A stretch of 64,000 nt of DNA from Streptomyces sp. DG1A-41 (GTDB lineage: Bacteria; Actinomycetota; Actinomycetes; Streptomycetales; Streptomycetaceae), in assembly GCF_037055355.1 (NCBI RefSeq), contig NZ_CP146350.1, positions 8,765,001 through 8,829,000 on the forward strand, read 5' to 3'. Below the pieces are notes generated by a model. That model saw nothing but the letters and a program-made list of their open reading frames with translations, did not search any database and was not told the DNA's origin. Of this stretch, positions 8,060-17,443 are shown in pieces. Within the stretch, counting starts at the first letter, position 1. Each line of letters begins with the position of its first letter. A program made the translations under genes and the position numbers.

Positions 8060-8877
8060 AGGGGAACCCGTCCCACGCCGCCGAACTCGATCCACTCGTG
8101 GGTGAGCTGACGGGGCGCCACCTCGGTGTCCGGACGCCACGTGGACACCTCCACCAGCCCCGGCTCCAGGATCTCCAGACCCTCGAAGTACGCGGCGACG
8201 TCCTTCTCCTCACGCACCCGGCCCCAGTGCCCTTGGGTCGCCTGGTCCATAAAGTCCGTGACGAAGTCACGGACCTCGGGGTCCTCGCTGACCAGCTGGC
8301 ACATCACCATGAAACTGCCGGGTGCGAGCCGCTCCCGCACCCGGCGGGCCACGGCGAGCGGCCCGTCGGTGTCGCTGTCCGGGATGCAGTGGAACACCGA
8401 GTTGAAGAGCACGCACACCGGCTCGGAGAAGTCGATCAGCCGCTTGGTGTCGGGGTGGTCGAAGATCAGGTCGGTCTCGCGCATGTCCGCGTGGATGACG
8501 CTCGTGCGCTCGTCCTGCTCCAGCAGCGCACGGCCGTGGACCAGCACCATCGGGTCGTTGTCCACGTACACCACGTGGGTCGAGGGGGCGACGCGCTGGG
8601 CGACCTGGTGCACGTTGTCCTGCGTCGGCAGGCCTGATCCGTGGTCGAGGTACTGCCGGATGCCGTAGTCCTCGGAGAGGGTCCGCACGACCCGCTGGAG
8701 GAAGCGCCGGTTGTTCAGTGCCAGACGGCGCGTGCTGGGCACGACCTTGTCGAGTTCCTCGCACGCGGCACGGTCGGCCGCGTAGTTGTCCTTGCCGCCC
8801 AGGTAGTAGTCGTACATGCGCGCTGCCGTCGGCACGTTCGCGTCGATCTCGGTGGACAACTGTTTCCCGGAGTGCAT
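8050..8877 (-). CDS. SAM-dependent methyltransferase, DUF574 / Methyltransf_19 family
   Basis: A 275-aa protein matching a family greatly expanded in Streptomyces: VPTAARMYDYYLGGKDNYAA at about 14-33, YGIRQYLDHGSGLPT (glycine-rich SAM loop), VVYVDNDPMVLVHGRALL (acidic residue binding the ribose), and RPDTEVAPRQLTHEW near the C terminus. Substrate unknown in the family. Start ATG 8877; the 49-codon upstream frame is not coding. These genes typically lie near XRE/DUF397 regulators, as here. Confidence 0.9.
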   Translation of the reverse strand: MHSGKQLSTEIDANVPTAARMYDYYLGGKDNYAADRAACEELDKVVPSTRRLALNNRRFLQRVVRTLSEDYGIRQYLDHGSGLPTQDNVHQVAQRVAPSTHVVYVDNDPMVLVHGRALLEQDERTSVIHADMRETDLIFDHPDTKRLIDFSEPVCVLFNSVFHCIPDSDTDGPLAVARRVRERLAPGSFMVMCQLVSEDPEVRDFVTDFMDQATQGHWGRVREEKDVAAYFEGLEILEPGLVEVSTWRPDTEVAPRQLTHEWIEFGGVGRVPLEK

Positions 8878-9115
8878 CGTTCCCCCTGCGTGGTGCCGCG
8901 CCAACGGACTGGCTGGACAGGAAGTACATCCTAGGGAGCGGGAGTTGGCCGCTGCCAGCCCAGTGGCGAAGGTGCCCACGACCGAACGACCGGATGATCG
9001 TCTCTCGCGACGCAGTGTGCGCACTGTGCCCCTCTGGTTTACTCGGCGTCACCGGAGGCTTCGGTGTCACGGTGGGGTGCTCGCCAGGGGACGTTCTCCT
9101 GTGGGAGGTGGGACC

Positions 9116-9480
9116 GTGGACCCCTCGGACCGACCGGATCGCGGATCCTTGGGGTGCGCGTCCCCCGTACGACCCCGGCACGCTGGCCGTCCCGGACGGA
9201 CACGCATCTGCGGGCCGGGACCGCCGAGCAGGACGTGGAGCGGTGGGTGCAGTCAGCCTCGCTGCTGCACTCCAACGGTGACGCGATGGACATCGCGGTG
9301 CGCGAGGGCCGCATCGTGGGCGTGCGGGGCCGGGCCGCGGGCCGGGTGAACCGCAAACGCCCGGGCCCCAAGGACCTCTACGGCTGGCAGGCCAACTCAC
9401 CAGGCCCCTGGTCCGTCAGCACGGTCGGCTGGTGGAGTCCGCTGACCAAGATCCTGGCACCGCAGCTGCTGACCAGAGTC
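9116..9480 (+). pseudogene. molybdopterin oxidoreductase (nitrate-reductase/formate-dehydrogenase type), 5' remnant
   Basis: Three reading frames each preserve part of the family N terminus in order: VDPSDRPDR in one frame, then IADPWGARPPYDPGT in a second, then WVQSASLLHSNGDAMDIAV and RVNRKRPGPKDLYGWQAN in a third, and finally LTRPLVRQHGRLVESAD back in another. Assembled, they follow the conserved order of Streptomyces molybdopterin oxidoreductases (DPWG, WVQSASLLHSNGDAMDIAVR, GPKDLYGWQAN, LTRPLVR). The roughly 600 residues of active-site domains that should follow are absent; the beta-glucosidase gene begins to converge at 9493. Multiple frame changes plus truncation make this a true remnant. 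GGGAGG precedes the GTG start. Confidence 0.8.
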
Positions 9481-9492
9481 TGACCCGGGCCG

Positions 9493-10872
9493 TCACCGCC
9501 GCCGCGCGGCGATCATCGACCGGTACCAGTGGTAGCTGTCCTTCGGCGTCCGTTGCTGCGTGGCGTAGTCGACGCGGACGATCCCGAAGCGCTTGTCGTA
9601 GCCGAAGGCCCACTCGAAGTTGTCGAGGAGGGACCACACGTAGTAGCCCCGCACGTCCACGCCGACGTCCATCGCGGCCCGCAGCGCGGTGAGATGGTCG
9701 CGCAGATAGGCGACCCGGTCACTGTCGTGGATGGCCCCGTCGGGGCTCACCTCGTCGTCCTCCGCCGAGCCGTTCTCGGTGATGTGGAGGGGCGGCAGGG
9801 CATCGCCGTACCGCTCCTTGAGTCCCACGAGCAGATCGGTGAAGGTGTGGGGCGCCACGGCCCAGTCCATGGCGGTGCGACGCGCGCCGGGCATGGGTAC
9901 CTCCGCGTACCGGTTGTCGGTTGCCACCCGCTGCGCCGGGTCGCTCTCTCGGTAGGGGGCGTCGGTGACGACGATCGGCCGGTAGTAGTTGATCCCGAGG
10001 AAGTCCAGTGGCTGGGAGATCAGCTCCAGGTCGCCGTCCCGCCGGAAGTCCTGGCCGGTGAGCAGCTCGCCCCAGGTGTCCTCCTCGGTGGCCGGGTAGC
10101 GGCCCGCCAGGATCGGCTCGGTCCACACCAGGTTGTGCTGCGTGTCGGCACGGGTGACGGCCGCCCGGTCGGCGGGGGAGTCGGTGGCGGGCAGATTGCG
10201 GTCGAGGTTGAGGGTGACGCCCACCTCGCGTACCCCGGCCGTCCGCAAGGCCCGTACGGCCAGGCCATGCCCGACCAGCAGGTGATGGGCGGCGGCCAGC
10301 GCTCCCCGGCCCTCGCGGGCGCCCGGGGCGTGCCGGCCGACGGAGTAGCCGAGGAAGGCGCTGCACCACGGCTCGTTGAGGGTGATCCAGCGCGGCACCC
10401 GGTCGCCCAGGTGCCCGGCGACGACGGCCGCGTACTCGGCGAACCGCTCGGCTGTCTCCCGCACCCGCCACCCGCCACCGTCCTCCAGGGCCTGCGGCAG
10501 ATCCCAGTGGTAGAGCGTGGCGGCGGGCTCGATGCCGACCGCCAGCAGTTCGTCGACGAGCCGGGAGTAGAAGTCCAGCCCCTTGGGGTTCACCGGGCCG
10601 GATCCCTCGGGAACGATGCGTGGCCAGGCGATCGAGAACCGGTAGGAGTCCACGCCCAGTTCCCGCAGCAGTGCCACATCCTGCGGATAGCGGTGGTAGT
10701 GGTCGCAGGCGACGTCACCGGTGTCGCCGTTCGCCACCAGGCCGGGGGTGTGGCTGTAGGTGTCCCAGATGGACGGCCCGCGTCCGTCCTCCTGCACTGC
10801 CCCCTCGATCTGGTACGAGGCGGTCGCGGCCCCGAACACGAAGCCGGGCGGAAAGCTCGGGAAGTCAGTCAT
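9493..10872 (-). CDS. beta-glucosidase, glycoside hydrolase family 1
   Basis: A 459-aa retaining beta-glucosidase/beta-galactosidase of the GH1 TIM-barrel family. N-terminal [15 protein letters not shown]; acid/base Glu167 in WITLNEPW; nucleophile Glu366 in LHITENGS; aglycone-region [20 protein letters not shown]. No signal peptide, so it acts in the cytosol on imported oligosaccharides. The ATG at 10872 overlaps the stop of a small upstream frame (ATGA), implying translational coupling; there is no strong ribosome site of its own. No sugar transporter or LacI regulator is adjacent, unlike classical bgl loci. Confidence 0.93.
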   Translation of the reverse strand: MTDFPSFPPGFVFGAATASYQIEGAVQEDGRGPSIWDTYSHTPGLVANGDTGDVACDHYHRYPQDVALLRELGVDSYRFSIAWPRIVPEGSGPVNPKGLDFYSRLVDELLAVGIEPAATLYHWDLPQALEDGGGWRVRETAERFAEYAAVVAGHLGDRVPRWITLNEPWCSAFLGYSVGRHAPGAREGRGALAAAHHLLVGHGLAVRALRTAGVREVGVTLNLDRNLPATDSPADRAAVTRADTQHNLVWTEPILAGRYPATEEDTWGELLTGQDFRRDGDLELISQPLDFLGINYYRPIVVTDAPYRESDPAQRVATDNRYAEVPMPGARRTAMDWAVAPHTFTDLLVGLKERYGDALPPLHITENGSAEDDEVSPDGAIHDSDRVAYLRDHLTALRAAMDVGVDVRGYYVWSLLDNFEWAFGYDKRFGIVRVDYATQQRTPKDSYHWYRSMIAARRR

Positions 10873-11120
10873 GTTCTCAAAGATGCCCGTCCCGGCTCCT
10901 CGAACCAGCAGAAACCATCGGGATCGGCGGCGGGCAGCAGATGCACCGTGCCGCAACGCCAGGGCCGCCGCACGAGTGCGGCCCGGCTGACAGCCGCTCG
11001 AAGGACGCGGCCGTCTTCCGGTCGAGCCCGGACGAGGGCCTCGGCATCCAGTACGGGGAAAGCAGTGTCGGCGTCCCTATCGAAAACCGAACCCGCTATT
11101 CTGGAAATACGAGCATTCAT
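10869..11120 (-). CDS. small hypothetical protein coupled to the GH1 gene
   Basis: An 83-aa frame beginning [20 protein letters not shown] and ending with [18 protein letters not shown] do not recognise a family. Support: its TGA overlaps the GH1 ATG in the arrangement ATGA, and it fills an otherwise empty 313-bp gap. Codon use in the first third is less GC-biased than neighbouring genes, so the N-terminal part may be non-coding promoter sequence. It could also be the 3' end of a lost gene. Confidence 0.4.
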   Translation of the reverse strand: MNARISRIAGSVFDRDADTAFPVLDAEALVRARPEDGRVLRAAVSRAALVRRPWRCGTVHLLPAADPDGFCWFEEPGRASLRT

Positions 11121-11185
11121 CTGTGATCGAGGGCGTGTCCGCAACCGCTATTCTCACGGCTCGGCCGCTTTCCCAGGAGAAACCC

Positions 11186-12868
11186 ATGGGCGACTATTAC
11201 GACCTCGGCACGCACCGCCGTCCCGTCACCACCTCCTCCACCGAGGCCCAACTCTGGTTCGACCGCGGCCTGGTGTGGACGTACGCCTTCCATCACGAGG
11301 AGGCCGTCGCCTGCTTCGAAAAGGCTGCCGAGGCCGATCCTGACTGCGCGATGGCGTATTGGGGTATCGCCTACGCGCTGGGCCCGAACTACAACAAGCC
11401 CTGGGAATTCTTCGACGGCGAGGAACTGGCACGGACGGTGGAGCGTACGCACGCCGCCGTGGAACGGGCCCATGAGAAGGCCGTCCGGACCACCCCGGTC
11501 GAGCAGGCCCTGATCGGCGCGCTGCGGGCCCGCTACCCGCAGTCGGAGGCCGTCGAGGACTGCTCGGTGTGGAACGAGCCCTACGCGGACGCGATGCGCG
11601 CGGTCTACGAACTGGCGCCCGACGACCCGGACATCGCCACCCTGCATGCCGACGCGCTGATGAACCTCACGCCCTGGCAGCTATGGGACCTGACCACCGG
11701 TCAGCCGGCCGAGGGCGCGCGGACCGCGGAGGCCAGGGCCGTACTGGAAGGCGCGCTCGCGACCGACGCCGGCGCTCGGCACCCCGGGGTTCTGCACCTG
11801 TACATCCACCTGATGGAGATGTCCCCGACACCGGAGCAGGCCCTCACCGTCGCCGACCGGCTGCGCGGCATCGTCCCCGACGCCGGGCACCTGCTCCACA
11901 TGCCCTCACACCTCGACGTCCTGTGCGGGGACTACCGCCAGGTGGTCGCGGCCAACAGCGCCGCGATCGCCGCCGACGAGAAGTTCCACCGGCGGGCCGG
12001 CGGGATGAACTTCTACACCCTCTACCGGGTGCACAACTACCACTTCAAGATCTACGGGGCCATGTTCCTCGGTCAGGCACAGGTCGCCCTCGACACCGCC
12101 GCCCAGCTGGAAGCCGCCGTCCCGGAAGAACTGCTCCGCGTGCAGAGTCCTGCGATGGCGGACTGGCTCGAAGGCTTCCTGGCCATGCGCGTCCACGTGC
12201 TGATCCGCTTCGGCCGCTGGGCGGACATCCTCGCCCTGCCGGCCCCCGCCGACCCGGAGCTGTACTCGGTGACCACCGCCATGCGGCACTACGCCCGGGG
12301 CGTCGCCCTGTCGGCCACCGGGGAGGTCGGACGGGCGGAAGCCGAGCGCGAGCTCTTCCGCGCGGCGGTGCGCCGGGTGCCGGAGACGCGGATGCTGTTC
12401 AACAACACCTGCCGCGACATCCTCGCCGTCGCGGCGGCCATGCTGGACGGCGAGCTCGAATACCGCAGGGGCAACCACGACCTCGCCTTCGCCGCCCTGG
12501 AGCGGTCCATCGATCTTGACGACAACCTCCCTTACGACGAGCCCTGGGGCTGGATGCAGCCCACCCGCCACGCCTACGGCGCCCTGCTGCTGGAACAGGG
12601 CCGGGTGACGGAGGCCGAGGCGGTCTACCGCGCGGACCTCGGCCTCGACGCCACCCTGCCCCGCCCCCTCCAGCACCCCGGCAACGTCTGGTCCCTGCAC
12701 GGCTTCCACGAGTGCCTGCTCCGGACGGGCAAGACCGCCGAGGCGGCTCTCGTGGCCCAGCAGCTCAAGATGGCGACCGCGCTGGCCGACGTCCCGATCC
12801 AGGCGTCCTGCTTCTGCCGCTTGGACAGGGTGTCCGGTCCCCAGCCGGCCGACGGGTGCTGCCACTGA
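11186..12868 (+). CDS. tetratricopeptide-repeat protein
   Basis: A 560-aa soluble protein. TPR-type helices occur at about 15-60 (LWFDRGLVWTYAFHHEEAVA, CFEKAAEADPDCAMAYWGIA), about 170-250 and about 410-520 (AFAALERSIDLDDNLPY, LLEQGRVTEAEAVYR). Conserved segments LHLYIHLMEMSP and HMPSHLDVLCGDYRQVV mark a subfamily of roughly 550-residue TPR proteins found widely in bacteria with no proven function. Two closely spaced cysteines end the protein (CFCR and CCH). ATG 11186 follows AGGAGA. Monocistronic, divergent from the GH1 gene. Confidence 0.85.
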   Translation: MGDYYDLGTHRRPVTTSSTEAQLWFDRGLVWTYAFHHEEAVACFEKAAEADPDCAMAYWGIAYALGPNYNKPWEFFDGEELARTVERTHAAVERAHEKAVRTTPVEQALIGALRARYPQSEAVEDCSVWNEPYADAMRAVYELAPDDPDIATLHADALMNLTPWQLWDLTTGQPAEGARTAEARAVLEGALATDAGARHPGVLHLYIHLMEMSPTPEQALTVADRLRGIVPDAGHLLHMPSHLDVLCGDYRQVVAANSAAIAADEKFHRRAGGMNFYTLYRVHNYHFKIYGAMFLGQAQVALDTAAQLEAAVPEELLRVQSPAMADWLEGFLAMRVHVLIRFGRWADILALPAPADPELYSVTTAMRHYARGVALSATGEVGRAEAERELFRAAVRRVPETRMLFNNTCRDILAVAAAMLDGELEYRRGNHDLAFAALERSIDLDDNLPYDEPWGWMQPTRHAYGALLLEQGRVTEAEAVYRADLGLDATLPRPLQHPGNVWSLHGFHECLLRTGKTAEAALVAQQLKMATALADVPIQASCFCRLDRVSGPQPADGCCH

Positions 12869-12966
12869 CTGTCAGCCAACCGAACGGACCGGACGGCCGC
12901 CGGTCAAGGCTTCGTGGATCCCCCGTCCAGAACTGCCTCACGGCCGTCCTTGCCGATGCCCTCGGC

Positions 12967-13173
12967 ATGGACCTCCACTTCATCGTCCCGGAGCTCACCA
13001 TGGCTCCGCACACCCCGGCGCTGGCCGGGCTGGTGCCGCTCTTCGCGGCCTCCCGCGAGCGCGCCCACCAGGACGCCGCCGCCAAGGCCGAGGAAGTCGC
13101 CGAGCGCCTGGCCCCTGACGCCCGGCCCGCCCGGCATGTTTGGAATGGCGCTCAGAGGCCACCCGGACCGTGA
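12967..13173 (+). CDS. short unassigned frame, possible gene remnant
   Basis: A 68-aa frame starting MDLHFIVPELTMAPHTPALA with strongly GC-biased third positions and a helix-forming tail (DAAAKAEEVAERLAPDA). The same frame continues upstream without a start, so this could be the 3' fragment of a lost gene. No family recognised; no ribosome site at the ATG. Confidence 0.25.
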   Translation: MDLHFIVPELTMAPHTPALAGLVPLFAASRERAHQDAAAKAEEVAERLAPDARPARHVWNGAQRPPGP

Positions 13174-13206
13174 CCCCGACGTCGGACACGGCTGGGAGTG
13201 AACATC

Positions 13207-13380
13207 GTGGCTGGAGAGAAGAAGGCCAAGGCGAAAGCCGAGCAGGCCAAGGGAAAGGCCAAGGAGACGGTCGGCCGGGCGGTGGGTAACGAGCGGCTGG
13301 AGACCGAGGGCCGGACGAAGCAGTCGAAGGGCGATGCGCGGCAGGCCAAGGAGAAGGCCAAGGACGTTTTCAAGCACTGA
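13207..13380 (+). CDS. CsbD-family stress protein
   Basis: A 57-aa very hydrophilic, lysine/alanine-rich protein: EQAKGKAKETVGRAVGN, RLETEGRTKQSKGDARQAKE, AKDVFKH. This is the CsbD consensus, a general-stress (sigma-B-type) regulon protein of unknown action. The GTG at 13207 has GGGAG nine bases upstream; a GTG three codons earlier is less well placed. Followed by a strong terminator. Confidence 0.9.
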   Translation: MAGEKKAKAKAEQAKGKAKETVGRAVGNERLETEGRTKQSKGDARQAKEKAKDVFKH

Positions 13381-13390
13381 CGAGCGCCGC

Positions 13391-13431
13391 GTGAAGAGGG
13401 GTCCTGCCGCGGAGGCAGGGCCCCTCTTCAC
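13391..13431. terminator. strong hairpin terminator
   Basis: GTGAAGAGGGG...TCCTGCC pairs with GGCAGG...GCCCCTCTTCAC around a 5-base loop. It lies between the rightward csbD-like gene and the leftward ABC transporter operon, serving the former at least. Confidence 0.85.
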
Positions 13432-13483
13432 GCACCCTTCGGCGACCTCGTGGTCCCCCGTCCCTTGACACACCAGTCGCATC

Positions 13484-14484
13484 TCAAGCCCTGACCGCGG
13501 GTGTCTCCTCCAGAGGGAAGTGGCACGCCGCACCGTGGCGCGGCGCACCGGGCGGAGGCGCGGGAACCGCCACGGCGCACAGGTCCCGCACCCGCCGGCA
13601 CCGGGTCCGGAACCGGCATCCGGACGGCGGGTCGGCCGGTGAGGGGATGTCACCGGTGAGCAGAATGCGTTGGCGATCGCGTCCCCGCCGGCAACGGGAG
13701 AGGGGGCCGCCGACAGCAGCGCCTCCGTGTACGGGTGGCGCGGCCGCTCGTAGACCTCCTCCGTCGGGCCCGACTCCACGATCTTGCCCAGATACATCAC
13801 GGCCACCCGGCCGGCGAGGTGCCGCACCACGGACAGGTCGTGCGAGATGAACACGTACGACAGTCCCAGCTCGTCCCGCAGGTCGCACAGGAGATTGAGC
13901 ACCTGCGCCTGCACCGACAGATCCAGCGCGGAGACGGGTTCGTCGCAGACGATCACCTCCGGCTCCAGTGCGAGCGCGCGGGCGATCCCGATCCGCTGCC
14001 GCTGTCCTCCGGAGAACTCGTGCGGGTGACGGCTCGCGTCCGACGCGCGCAGGCCGACCTTCTCCAGCAGCTCCGCCACGCGGGCCGCCCGCTGCGACGC
14101 GGGGACGAGACCGCGGTGGGTCAGCCAGGGCTCGCCGATCAGATCCGCCGCGCACAGACGGGGGTTGAGCGAACCGAACGGGTCCTGGAACACCATCTGC
14201 ACCTTCCGGCGCCAGGCGAGCAGCTCCGCACCCGACAGCGTGAAGGGGTCGACTCCCTCGTACCGCACGGTTCCCGCGTCGGGCCGCTCCAGCCGCAGGA
14301 GGACCCTGGCCAGCGTGGACTTGCCGCAGCCGGACTCGCCGACGAGACCCAGGGTTTCCCCGCGCCCCAGGGTCAGGTCCACCCCGTCCAGCGCCCGCAG
14401 CCGGGTGCCGCCCCGCACGGTCCGCCGGACCGTGAAGCTCTTGGCCAGGCCGGTGGCCTCCAGCAGCGCCCCGTGCTCAGGCAT
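13484..14484 (-). pseudogene. oligopeptide ABC transporter ATPase (DppF/OppF type), frameshifted near the 3' end
   Basis: Residues 1-265 are a complete ABC ATPase: Walker [10 protein letters not shown] at 49-57, Q loop [13 protein letters not shown], signature [16 protein letters not shown], Walker [14 protein letters not shown] loop [10 protein letters not shown]. At about 13682-13690 the frame changes; the family C-terminal region ([32 protein letters not shown]) continues in the neighbouring frame to a stop at 13484. Restoring one G to the GGGG run repairs a 333-aa protein, so this may be a sequencing error. As read, translation would add about 260 aberrant residues. Its start overlaps the previous gene by 8 bp, so it is the last gene of the operon. 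Confidence 0.85.
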
Positions 14485-16507
14485 CGGCCAGTTCCTTCCC
14501 GAAGTGGCAGGCGGCGGCCCGGCCGGCCCCGGTGCCGGTCAGCGCCGGACGGTGGGTGGCACAACGCTCGCGGGCCATGGGACAGCGCGTACGGAAGGCA
14601 CAGCCGGCCGGCACCGCACCCGGGTCCGGCGGGCTCCCCGGGATGGAACTCAGCCGGGAGCCCCGGTGCTGCTCGGCCGGCACCGACGCCAACAGGCCCC
14701 GTGTGTACGGGTGATGGGGTTTGCCGAACACCTCGGCGACCGGTCCCGTCTCCACCACCGTCCCCGCGTACATGACGGCGACCCGGTCCGCGTGCTCGGC
14801 GGCGAGCCCGAGGTCGTGCGTGATGAGGACGAGGGCCGACCGCTGTTCGCCGCGCAACTCGCCGAGGAGGTCCATGATCTGCGCCTGCACGGTGACGTCC
14901 AGTGCCGTCGTGGGCTCGTCGGCGATCAGGATTCTCGGCCGCAGGGCGACCGCCGTCGCGATCAGCAGGCGCTGACGCATCCCTCCCGAGAACTGGTGGG
15001 GATAGGCGTCCGCCCGGGAGCGGGCCTCCGGTATGCCCACGCGTTCCATCAGCTCCACCGCCCTGGCCTTCGCCGCGCGCCGGGACACGCCCTCGTGGAT
15101 GCGGAACGGCTCGGCGAGCTGGGTGCCGACCGTGAGGACGGGGTTGAGCGCGCTGAGCGCGTCCTGGAAGACCATGGCCACACCGGGGCCGGCCAGCAGG
15201 CGTCTGGCCCGTGCTCCGAGACCGAGCAGGTCCTCGCCGTCGAGGCGCACCTGCCCGCCCACCACCTCCGCGACCGGGTCGAGCAGGCCCGCGACGGCGT
15301 GTGCGGTCATGCTCTTGCCGCAGCCCGACTCGCCCAGCAGTGCCAGCGTCTCGCCCGACCGCACGGAGAAGCCGACCCGGCGGACGACGTGGACGGGCCC
15401 GGCCGGGGTGTGGACGTCGACGGACAGGTCGTCCACCACCAGGACGTCGGCCGCCGTGGGCCGTTCGGAGCCGGTGGGACGGCTGCCGCCCGGAGCAGTG
15501 GTCGTGCCCGGCTCGGCGACCGTACCCCCGCGCGTCGCCGAGCCCGCGCTCGCCCCGCGCGACCACCGAGCACGCCACCCACTCCGCCGCACGCCCTCCC
15601 GCCACCGCTGCCCCGGGTCGGTCGTCATCCGGGCCCAGGAGGCGAGAACGGTCGCCGAGACGGTCGTGAGGACGATCGCGAGCCCCGGGAAGAGCGCGAT
15701 CCACCACGCGCTCTGCAACTCCTGCCGCCCCTGGGCCACCATCAACCCCCAGCTGACGTCCGGCGGTTGGATGCCGATGCCGAGGAAGCTCAGCGACGAC
15801 TCGGCCAGCATCACGAAGCAGAAGTCGAGCGCGGCGACGGTGAGCAGCGTCGGCAGCACACTCGGCGCGACATGCCGCCGGACGGCCGCCCAACTGCCCG
15901 TTCCGAACGTACGGGCCGCGTCCACGAACAGCCGGCTGCGCAACTCCGCCGCCTCGGCCCGGGCCGTGCGCAGATACACGGGGATGCGGGCGACGGCCAG
16001 CACCAGCACGATGCTCGCCGCACTCGGCGAGAAGACGTACAGCACGACCACGGCGAGCAGCAGGGAGGGGAAGCTGAGGATCACATCGGCAACGCGCAGC
16101 GACACGTTCTCGCGCCAACCGCCGTGATACCCCGCCCACATGCCCCACACCGAGCCGACGACCAGCGAGCACAGCACGGCGGGCACGGCCACGGCCAGGG
16201 TCGTCCCGGCCGCGGTCAGCAGCCGCGCGGCGACGGGCCGGCCGAGGGAGTCGCTGCCGAGGACGAAGGCCCAGCCGTGGTCGAGACTGAACGGGGGCCG
16301 GCCCGGGGCGCGCAGGTTCTGACGGGTCGCCAGGTCACCGGCCAGCAGCGGTCCCAGGACGGCGCACAGCGCGACCAGGACCAGGACGAGGGCCGCCGCG
16401 CAGGCGAACCGGTCCCGGAACAGCAGGGCGTACCACCGGCGGCGCCGTACGGTCGTAGCGCCCGCCTCGGGTGTGGCTTTCTGGAGCATGTCCCGTCCTT
16501 GGCTCAT
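14477..16507 (-). CDS. fused peptide ABC permease (DppC-like) and ATPase (DppD-like)
   Basis: A 676-aa protein. Residues about 20-310 form a DppC/OppC permease (N-terminal TM, GSDSLGRPVAARLL, about five more TMs, EAA-type loop DAARTFGTGSWAAVRRHVAP, SSLSFLGIGIQPPDVSWG). A polar linker (about 310-355) leads to a DppD ATPase (about 356-676): Walker [60 protein letters not shown], and the C-terminal cysteine motif GCAFRTRCPMARERCATH. Permease and ATPase are usually separate genes. Starts inside the dppB stop (ATGA); an ATG six codons in has a better ribosome site. Confidence 0.9.
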   Translation of the reverse strand: MSQGRDMLQKATPEAGATTVRRRRWYALLFRDRFACAAALVLVLVALCAVLGPLLAGDLATRQNLRAPGRPPFSLDHGWAFVLGSDSLGRPVAARLLTAAGTTLAVAVPAVLCSLVVGSVWGMWAGYHGGWRENVSLRVADVILSFPSLLLAVVVLYVFSPSAASIVLVLAVARIPVYLRTARAEAAELRSRLFVDAARTFGTGSWAAVRRHVAPSVLPTLLTVAALDFCFVMLAESSLSFLGIGIQPPDVSWGLMVAQGRQELQSAWWIALFPGLAIVLTTVSATVLASWARMTTDPGQRWREGVRRSGWRARWSRGASAGSATRGGTVAEPGTTTAPGGSRPTGSERPTAADVLVVDDLSVDVHTPAGPVHVVRRVGFSVRSGETLALLGESGCGKSMTAHAVAGLLDPVAEVVGGQVRLDGEDLLGLGARARRLLAGPGVAMVFQDALSALNPVLTVGTQLAEPFRIHEGVSRRAAKARAVELMERVGIPEARSRADAYPHQFSGGMRQRLLIATAVALRPRILIADEPTTALDVTVQAQIMDLLGELRGEQRSALVLITHDLGLAAEHADRVAVMYAGTVVETGPVAEVFGKPHHPYTRGLLASVPAEQHRGSRLSSIPGSPPDPGAVPAGCAFRTRCPMARERCATHRPALTGTGAGRAAACHFGKELADA

Positions 16508-17430
16508 GCCGCCGCCCGCTGCCGTACCCGCGGGTCGAGAAGCGCGTGGCTGAGGTCCACCAGGATGTTGAGGGCGAAGATCGCCAGAGCGGTCAGGAGC
16601 ACCGCCGCCTGAAGCACCGCGAAGTCGCGCTGGAGCACCGAGTCGATCATGAGCTTGCCGATGCCGGGCCAGCCGAAGATCGTCTCGACGACGACGGCCC
16701 CGTTGACCAGCCCCACGGCCAGATCACCCGCGACGGTCAGCGCCGGTGCGGCCGCGTTGCGCAGGGCGTGCCCGAAGACCACCCGGGGCTCGGAGGCGCC
16801 CTTGGCGCGCGCCACCTTCACGTACGGCGCGGACAGCGCGGATACCATGGCGCCCCGCACCACTTGGACCAGTACGCCGAACGGGCGGATCAGCAGCGTG
16901 GCCACGGGCAGCACCCACGCCGCCGCACCGCTCGTGCCGGAGGTGGGCAGCCAGCCCAGCGTGACCGCGAAGACCAGCACGCCCATGATGGCGATCCAGA
17001 AGTCGGGGACGCTGGCCGCCGTGGAGGACAGGAAGCTCGCGATCCGGTCGGTCGCCGAGTTCGGGCGGTAGGCCGCCAGGCTGCCGATGACCACGGCGCC
17101 CACGACGGCGAGCAGCATTGTCCAGCCGGCGAGTTGGAGGGTGGCGGGGAAGGCCCGCAGGACGGCCTCGGCGGCCGGCTGGGCGGTGCGCAACGACTCG
17201 CCGAAGTCGAGGTGGGCGACCTGGGCGAGATAGTCGCCGAACTGGCTGATCAGCGGGTCGTCCAGACCGTTGCGGGCGGTGAACTCGGCCCGCATCTCCG
17301 GCGTCGCGCTCAGCGGCAGATACAGGTTGGCCGGGTCGCCGGTGAGGCGGGCCAGGAAGAACACGCCGAGAACCACCACGAGCAGTGGGACGACGCTGGA
17401 GACCGCGCGGCGGCGCAGCAGGGTCAGCAC
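16504..17430 (-). CDS. peptide/nickel-type ABC permease (DppB-like)
   Basis: A 308-aa protein with six predicted membrane segments, the N-terminal TM followed by the extracytoplasmic GDPANLYLP segment, and the cytoplasmic EAA loop YVKVARAKGASEPRVVFGHAL, ending with the FGWPGIGKLMIDSVLQRD motif of the DppB/OppB family. GTG start with AGGGAGGACATC upstream. Thirteen bp separate it from the substrate-binding protein gene; it overlaps the next gene by 4 bp. Forms the channel with the DppC half of the downstream fusion. Confidence 0.9.
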   Translation of the reverse strand: MLTLLRRRAVSSVVPLLVVVLGVFFLARLTGDPANLYLPLSATPEMRAEFTARNGLDDPLISQFGDYLAQVAHLDFGESLRTAQPAAEAVLRAFPATLQLAGWTMLLAVVGAVVIGSLAAYRPNSATDRIASFLSSTAASVPDFWIAIMGVLVFAVTLGWLPTSGTSGAAAWVLPVATLLIRPFGVLVQVVRGAMVSALSAPYVKVARAKGASEPRVVFGHALRNAAAPALTVAGDLAVGLVNGAVVVETIFGWPGIGKLMIDSVLQRDFAVLQAAVLLTALAIFALNILVDLSHALLDPRVRQRAAA

Positions 17431-17443
17431 GTGATGTCCTCCC

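Noticed and set aside
12904..13480. Extended C-terminal domain on the DppF ATPase
   Set aside because: The extra 260 residues are the complement of the csbD-like gene and other sequence, reached only because of the frameshift.
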